From the NCBI GenBank assembly GCA_905480605.1, contig CAJQRD010000028.1, positions 1 to 51,138 of the forward strand: a DNA stretch of 51,138 bases. Reading direction: 5' to 3'. Below, in pieces: positions 47,519 through 51,138 of the stretch (its first letter is position 1; every line of letters begins with the position of its first letter). The translations under genes and the position numbers were made by a program. The DNA comes from an uncultured Saprospiraceae bacterium (lineage in GTDB: Bacteria; Bacteroidota; Bacteroidia; Chitinophagales; Saprospiraceae). Below the pieces are notes generated by a model, which saw only the letters and a program-made list of their open reading frames with translations, did not search any database and was not told the DNA's origin.

Positions 47519-50170
47519 ATGAACATTCGAGAAATCAGAGCCATGCGAGGACCTAATTATTGGTCTATTAGAAGACACAAATTAATCGTAATGACCTTGG
47601 ATCTTGAAGAATATGAGCAAAAACCTACTAATAAAATCGACGGCTTTTTAGATCGCCTTAAAAAAATGTTTCCTGGTATGTATGAACACAGATGTTCTGT
47701 AGGTTGTGCAGGAGGCTTTTTTCAACGTGTAGAAGAGGGCACATGGATGGGGCATGTCATTGAGCATATTGCTTTAGAAATACAATCTTTGGCAGGTATG
47801 GAAGTCGGATTTGGTCGAACAAGAGGTTTTGGAGAAGATGGTGTTTATTCTGTGGTTTTTTCATATTTAGAAGAAGAGGCAGGCGTATATGCGGCCAAGG
47901 CTGCTACGAACATCGCTATAGCCTTAAGTGAATCTAAAGAATATGACCTGGAAAAAGACATCCAGGAAATGAGAGAAATTCGTGAAAACGCGAGACTAGG
48001 CCCTAGTACAGGTTCTATCATAAAAGAAGCCGTAAGTCGTGGAATTCCTTGGATGCGATTGAACAAATATTCTTTGTGCCAACTGGGTTATGGCGTTAAT
48101 CAAAAAAGAATACAAGCCACAGTAAGCAGTACTACAAGCAGTATTGGTGTAGAAGTAGCTTGTGATAAAGAAGATACCAAGCATCTGCTGGAGCAAGCCA
48201 ACATCCAAGTCGCCAAAGGTGACATTGTCAGAACTGAAAGGCAACTAGAGTCTGCAGTAAGATATGTAGGTTACCCTTTGGTAATCAAACCAATCAACGG
48301 CAATCACGGTAGGGGTATTACCATAAATATCAATAACTGGGAAGATGCTCTTTCAGCATACAACGCAGCCAAAGAAATTTCTAGAAGTGTTATAGTAGAA
48401 AGATTTGTTACTGGTGATGATTATAGATTACTTGTCATTGATTATAAATTGGTAGCAGCTGCTAAACGTACACCAGCACATGTCATAGGTAATGGACAAG
48501 ACAGCATTCAGACTTTAATAAATGCTGTCAATGCAGATCCTCGCAGAGGATATGGTCATGAAAATGTTCTTACTATGATCAAAGTCAATGAAATGACCAA
48601 AAAGATTATAAAGTCTAAAAACTATACTCTAGAAACAGTATTAGAAAAAGACGAGGTCCTTCATTTAAAGGATACCGCAAACCTTTCTACAGGAGGAACA
48701 GCTACTGATGTTACAGATATGGTACATCCTGAAAACATTTTCATGGCCGAACGTATCTCCAAGGTCATCGGTTTGGATATATGTGGTATCGACATCATTA
48801 CTACAGATATTTCTAAACCATTAAGGGAAACAGCAGGAGCTGTTCTTGAAGTCAATGCTGGTCCTGGTTTCAGAATGCATTTGGCTCCCACTTATGGTAT
48901 GCCCCGTAATGTAGCAAGTCCGGTATTAGATATGATGTTCCCCATGGGGTCTACTTCCAGGATTCCGATCGTTGCTGTAACAGGTACAAATGGAAAAACG
49001 ACAACGACCAGGTTGATAGCCCATATGGTGAAAATGATGGGGCACAAAGTTGGATATACAACAAGTGATGGTATTTATATACAGAATCACATGCTTGACA
49101 AAGGGGATTGTACAGGTCCCGTAAGTGCTGAATTTGTATTGAAAGACCCTACTGTAGATTTTGCTGTTTTAGAAACGGCCAGAGGAGGTTTGTTAAGAGC
49201 TGGATTAGGATTTCATCATTGTGATATAGCCATAGTTACCAATATTGCACCTGATCACTTGGGAATACGTGGAATCAATACAGTCGAACAAATGGCAAGG
49301 TTGAAAGGAGTTGTTCCAGAAACAGTTTTACCAGACGGCTATGCCATTTTGAATGCTGATGATGAGCTGGCTTTCAATATGAGCAAAAACCTAAAGTGTA
49401 ATGTGGCCTTGTTTTCCATGGACGAAAACAATGAACATATAAAAGAGCATGCAAAGCGAAATGGCTTAGCTGCTATATACGAAAATGGCTTTATTACCAT
49501 CTGTAAAGGAAGTTGGAAAATGCGGGTCGTAAATACAGTACATGTACCTTTAACATTTGGTGGCAAAGCTAGATTTATGATTCAGAATGTCTTGCCTGCT
49601 GCACTGACGGGTTATATTCGTGGCTTTGATTTGCGTGACATTAAAATGGCATTAGAATCATTTATTCCTTCTCCTTCTCAGACACCTGGAAGACTGAATC
49701 TTTTTGAATTTAATAAATTTAATGTGCTCTTAGATTATGCACATAATCCAGCAGGAATGACTGCCCTATTTAAATTTGTTGAAAATTTAGATGGTACTCC
49801 AAAAATAGGCATCATTGCAGGTATCGGTGATCGAAGGGAAGAAGACAACGTAGAAATGGGGAGATTGGCAAGTGAGATGTTTGATGAAGTAATTATAAGA
49901 CAAGATAAAAACTTACGCGGTAAAACCGAAAAGGAATTGATAGACATGTTAACCAAAGGTATCAAGTCTCATGATCCCAACAAGAAGATATCTATTTTCA
50001 ATTCGGAGAAAGAGGCTATAAGTCATTCTATAGAAAATGCCATAGATGGTTCACTAATAGTCATGTGCAGTGATGTTGTGCCTGATGCCTTAAAGCAAGT
50101 TTTGGAATATAAAGAAATGGAAGAAAATAAATTGTATGGCTTTAGCAAGGCCGATATCCCCAATCAATAA
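47519..50170 (+). CDS. cphA: Cyanophycin synthetase, 883 aa
   Basis: Three-part enzyme. The N-terminal domain (1-about 160) has MRGPNYWSIRRHKLIVM and WMGHVIEHIALEIQSLAGME. The ATP-grasp domain spans about 215-478 (YPLVIKPINGNHGRGITINI, VIVERFVTGDDYRLLVID, ICGIDIITTD, AVLEVNAGPGFRMHLAP). The Mur-ligase-like domain (about 480-880) has P-loop AVTGTNGKTTTTRLIAH at 486-502, ETARGGLLRAGLGFHHCD, TNIAPDHLGIRGINT and NVLLDYAHNPAGMTALFKFV. It adds Asp, then Arg, in turn to a growing chain using ATP, in the cytoplasm. Both ATP sites look intact, so this is a true CphA and not the CphA2 variant that lacks one. It is divergent from cphB, so synthesis and breakdown can be controlled from one intergenic region. 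The length matches the family. Confidence 0.96.
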   Translation: MNIREIRAMRGPNYWSIRRHKLIVMTLDLEEYEQKPTNKIDGFLDRLKKMFPGMYEHRCSVGCAGGFFQRVEEGTWMGHVIEHIALEIQSLAGMEVGFGRTRGFGEDGVYSVVFSYLEEEAGVYAAKAATNIAIALSESKEYDLEKDIQEMREIRENARLGPSTGSIIKEAVSRGIPWMRLNKYSLCQLGYGVNQKRIQATVSSTTSSIGVEVACDKEDTKHLLEQANIQVAKGDIVRTERQLESAVRYVGYPLVIKPINGNHGRGITININNWEDALSAYNAAKEISRSVIVERFVTGDDYRLLVIDYKLVAAAKRTPAHVIGNGQDSIQTLINAVNADPRRGYGHENVLTMIKVNEMTKKIIKSKNYTLETVLEKDEVLHLKDTANLSTGGTATDVTDMVHPENIFMAERISKVIGLDICGIDIITTDISKPLRETAGAVLEVNAGPGFRMHLAPTYGMPRNVASPVLDMMFPMGSTSRIPIVAVTGTNGKTTTTRLIAHMVKMMGHKVGYTTSDGIYIQNHMLDKGDCTGPVSAEFVLKDPTVDFAVLETARGGLLRAGLGFHHCDIAIVTNIAPDHLGIRGINTVEQMARLKGVVPETVLPDGYAILNADDELAFNMSKNLKCNVALFSMDENNEHIKEHAKRNGLAAIYENGFITICKGSWKMRVVNTVHVPLTFGGKARFMIQNVLPAALTGYIRGFDLRDIKMALESFIPSPSQTPGRLNLFEFNKFNVLLDYAHNPAGMTALFKFVENLDGTPKIGIIAGIGDRREEDNVEMGRLASEMFDEVIIRQDKNLRGKTEKELIDMLTKGIKSHDPNKKISIFNSEKEAISHSIENAIDGSLIVMCSDVVPDALKQVLEYKEMEENKLYGFSKADIPNQ

Positions 50171-50180
50171 GCCTTTAAAA

Positions 50181-50215
50181 TACTATGCTGTTTCTTTATG
50201 AGGAACAGCATAGTA
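50181..50215. terminator. Hairpin after cphA
   Basis: Perfect 12-bp stem TACTATGCTGTT/AACAGCATAGTA (50181-50192 and 50204-50215) with an 11-nt loop, 10 nt after the cphA stop. There is no T tract after it on the plus strand, so it may end or protect the message rather than act as a classic terminator. Confidence 0.6.
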
Positions 50216-50321
50216 CAATATTGTGCCTCACTATAACAAACACATTTAGTTTTAATAAAACTATTCAATTACTAAAACTCATCTTACCAAACTAATTTAG
50301 CAAACTAAACCTAGATGTGTT

Positions 50322-50853
50322 TTGAAAGAAGAATATTATAAAACTAAGGAATCAGTTGATGAGCACATCAGGTTGGCTAAAGACATCAATGGATCAAATC
50401 TAATTGAAAAACTTACGCAGGTTTTGGCATTAAATTCAAACATACTTGAAATCAGTTCTAGTCCAGGTACAGATTGGAAAATACTAAATAAATTTTTTGC
50501 TGTAACTGGCTCTGACAATTCATCTGAATTGCTTAATCTGAATGCAGTTTCACTAAACATAAATAAAAAAAATTGATGGTATTTATTCCAAAAAAGTCCT
50601 ACATCAATTTAATGATAAGGAGTTAAAAGAATCCATTAAAAGACAAAGTGAAGTCTTAAATATCGATGGTATAATTTGTCAGTCTTTTTGGAAAGGAAAA
50701 GATTTTGAAATTTTCAAAGGACTACATGTTAACTATCATGATGTCGAAGAGCTGAAAGATTTATTTAAAGACTGTTTTGAGATTCTTTCAATAAAGAGTT
50801 ATCAAGAATTTGAAGAAAGCGACTCTATATTATTAATTGGAAAGAAAAAGTAG
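50322..50853 (+). pseudogene. Class I SAM-dependent methyltransferase, frameshifted
   Basis: The first frame carries ILEISSSPGTDWKILNKFF, the SAM-binding motif I (E.GS/.GPG with one Gly replaced by Ser), and VTGSDNSSELLNL, motif II. It runs into a stop after INKKN at 50574. One base removed from the A8 run at 50564-50571 restores IDGIYSKKVLHQFNDKELKE and continues DGIICQSFWKGKDFEIFKGL to SILLIGKKK and TAG 50851-50853, the expected C-terminal half. The methyltransferase fold is thus complete but for one base in a homopolymer. The start is not clear: the TTG at 50322 is the first in-frame start; an ATG at 50315 is out of frame. Substrate unknown. Confidence 0.8.
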
Positions 50854-50933
50854 AATTTCAATATTAACAAACTTTGAAGTATAAGACTAAAGGAGGTATT
50901 TTCTTAAATCGCCAAAACTTAAATTAGACCAAT

Positions 50934-51138
50934 TTAAAAATTAGCTTTAATTCTCAGATAAACTCCATTTGAAATATTATCAAACTGCTGCACCTGCATC
51001 CAAAAGCTTTGTACAAACAAAGATATTTCCCAATTGTCGGCCATAGAATAGTTGATGGAAGGCATCAAGAATGCAGTGTGCACAGCAGGAGAATAAATAA
51101 CAACCAAACCTCCATTAAAAATGGGAGAGAAGGGATAA
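50934..51138 (-). CDS. Outer-membrane beta-barrel protein, C-terminal part
   Basis: The last 68 codons of a minus-strand gene that begins beyond the right edge. The product alternates polar and hydrophobic residues as in membrane strands (GGLVVIYSPAVHTAFLMPSI, NYSMADNWEISLFVQSF, NGVYLRIKANF) and ends in Phe, the usual signal for outer-membrane barrel insertion. No closer family can be named from this piece. Stop codon at 50934-50936. Confidence 0.7.
   Translation of the reverse strand, partial: YPFSPIFNGGLVVIYSPAVHTAFLMPSINYSMADNWEISLFVQSFWMQVQQFDNISNGVYLRIKANF

Overview
The window reads as a chromosomal segment of an AT-rich Bacteroidota. The signs are a type IX secretion C-terminal sorting domain (8032-9504), MopE-like Asp-rich Ca-binding motifs, a three-subunit sdhCAB operon with a single large cytochrome b subunit, DUF6090 and DUF6768 family genes, and very sparse Shine-Dalgarno sites. 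A Saprospiria-like or related marine or activated-sludge lineage would fit, but this is inference. No tRNA, rRNA or CRISPR array was seen.

Layout. 1-136 is the 5' part of a group II intron on the minus strand, cut by the window edge. 534-2033 holds a small unknown gene and two decayed genes (a DUF6090 protein and the N-terminal stub of a membrane TPR-type protein). 2058-5204 is a large secreted sortilin/BNR-repeat protein. 5585-5870 is a relic of an alpha/beta hydrolase. 6144-7912 is a two-gene unit (EcK-like kinase and IMPase-family phosphatase) that looks richer in GC than its neighbours. 8032-17487 contains secreted proteins, a CBS protein, an ECF sigma/DUF6768 pair, a dead IS1595-family element and three small membrane or unknown genes. 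17737-22289 has a two-TM RCK channel, a SOUL haem-binding protein and a DUF3179 lipoprotein-like protein. 22401-27194 encodes a 1597-residue tandem class II UvrA with four ABC modules. 27661-31594 has a GCS2-CBS fusion and a large PLP enzyme.

31839-35658 is a cyclic-nucleotide signalling group: an HD hydrolase, an MscS channel with a cNMP-binding domain, and a class III adenylate cyclase. The last two carry in-frame stop codons inside otherwise continuous reading frames. A second cyclase (41044-43548) is broken in the same way. Between them lies sdhCAB preceded by a frameshifted aspA, a unit for turning aspartate into fumarate and succinate.

43758-50170 carries a sugar porter and a complete cyanophycin module: isoaspartyl dipeptidase, cyanophycinase and cyanophycin synthetase. 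Cyanophycin breakdown would give aspartate, the substrate of AspA nearby, so the right half may couple nitrogen storage to fumarate metabolism. The window ends with a frameshifted methyltransferase and the C-terminus of an outer-membrane barrel.

The most notable features are the asymmetric tandem UvrA, the concentration of nonsense lesions in the cyclic-nucleotide genes, and the general load of broken genes (at least nine). The broken genes point to either a genome in decay or base errors in the assembly; the sequence alone cannot separate these.
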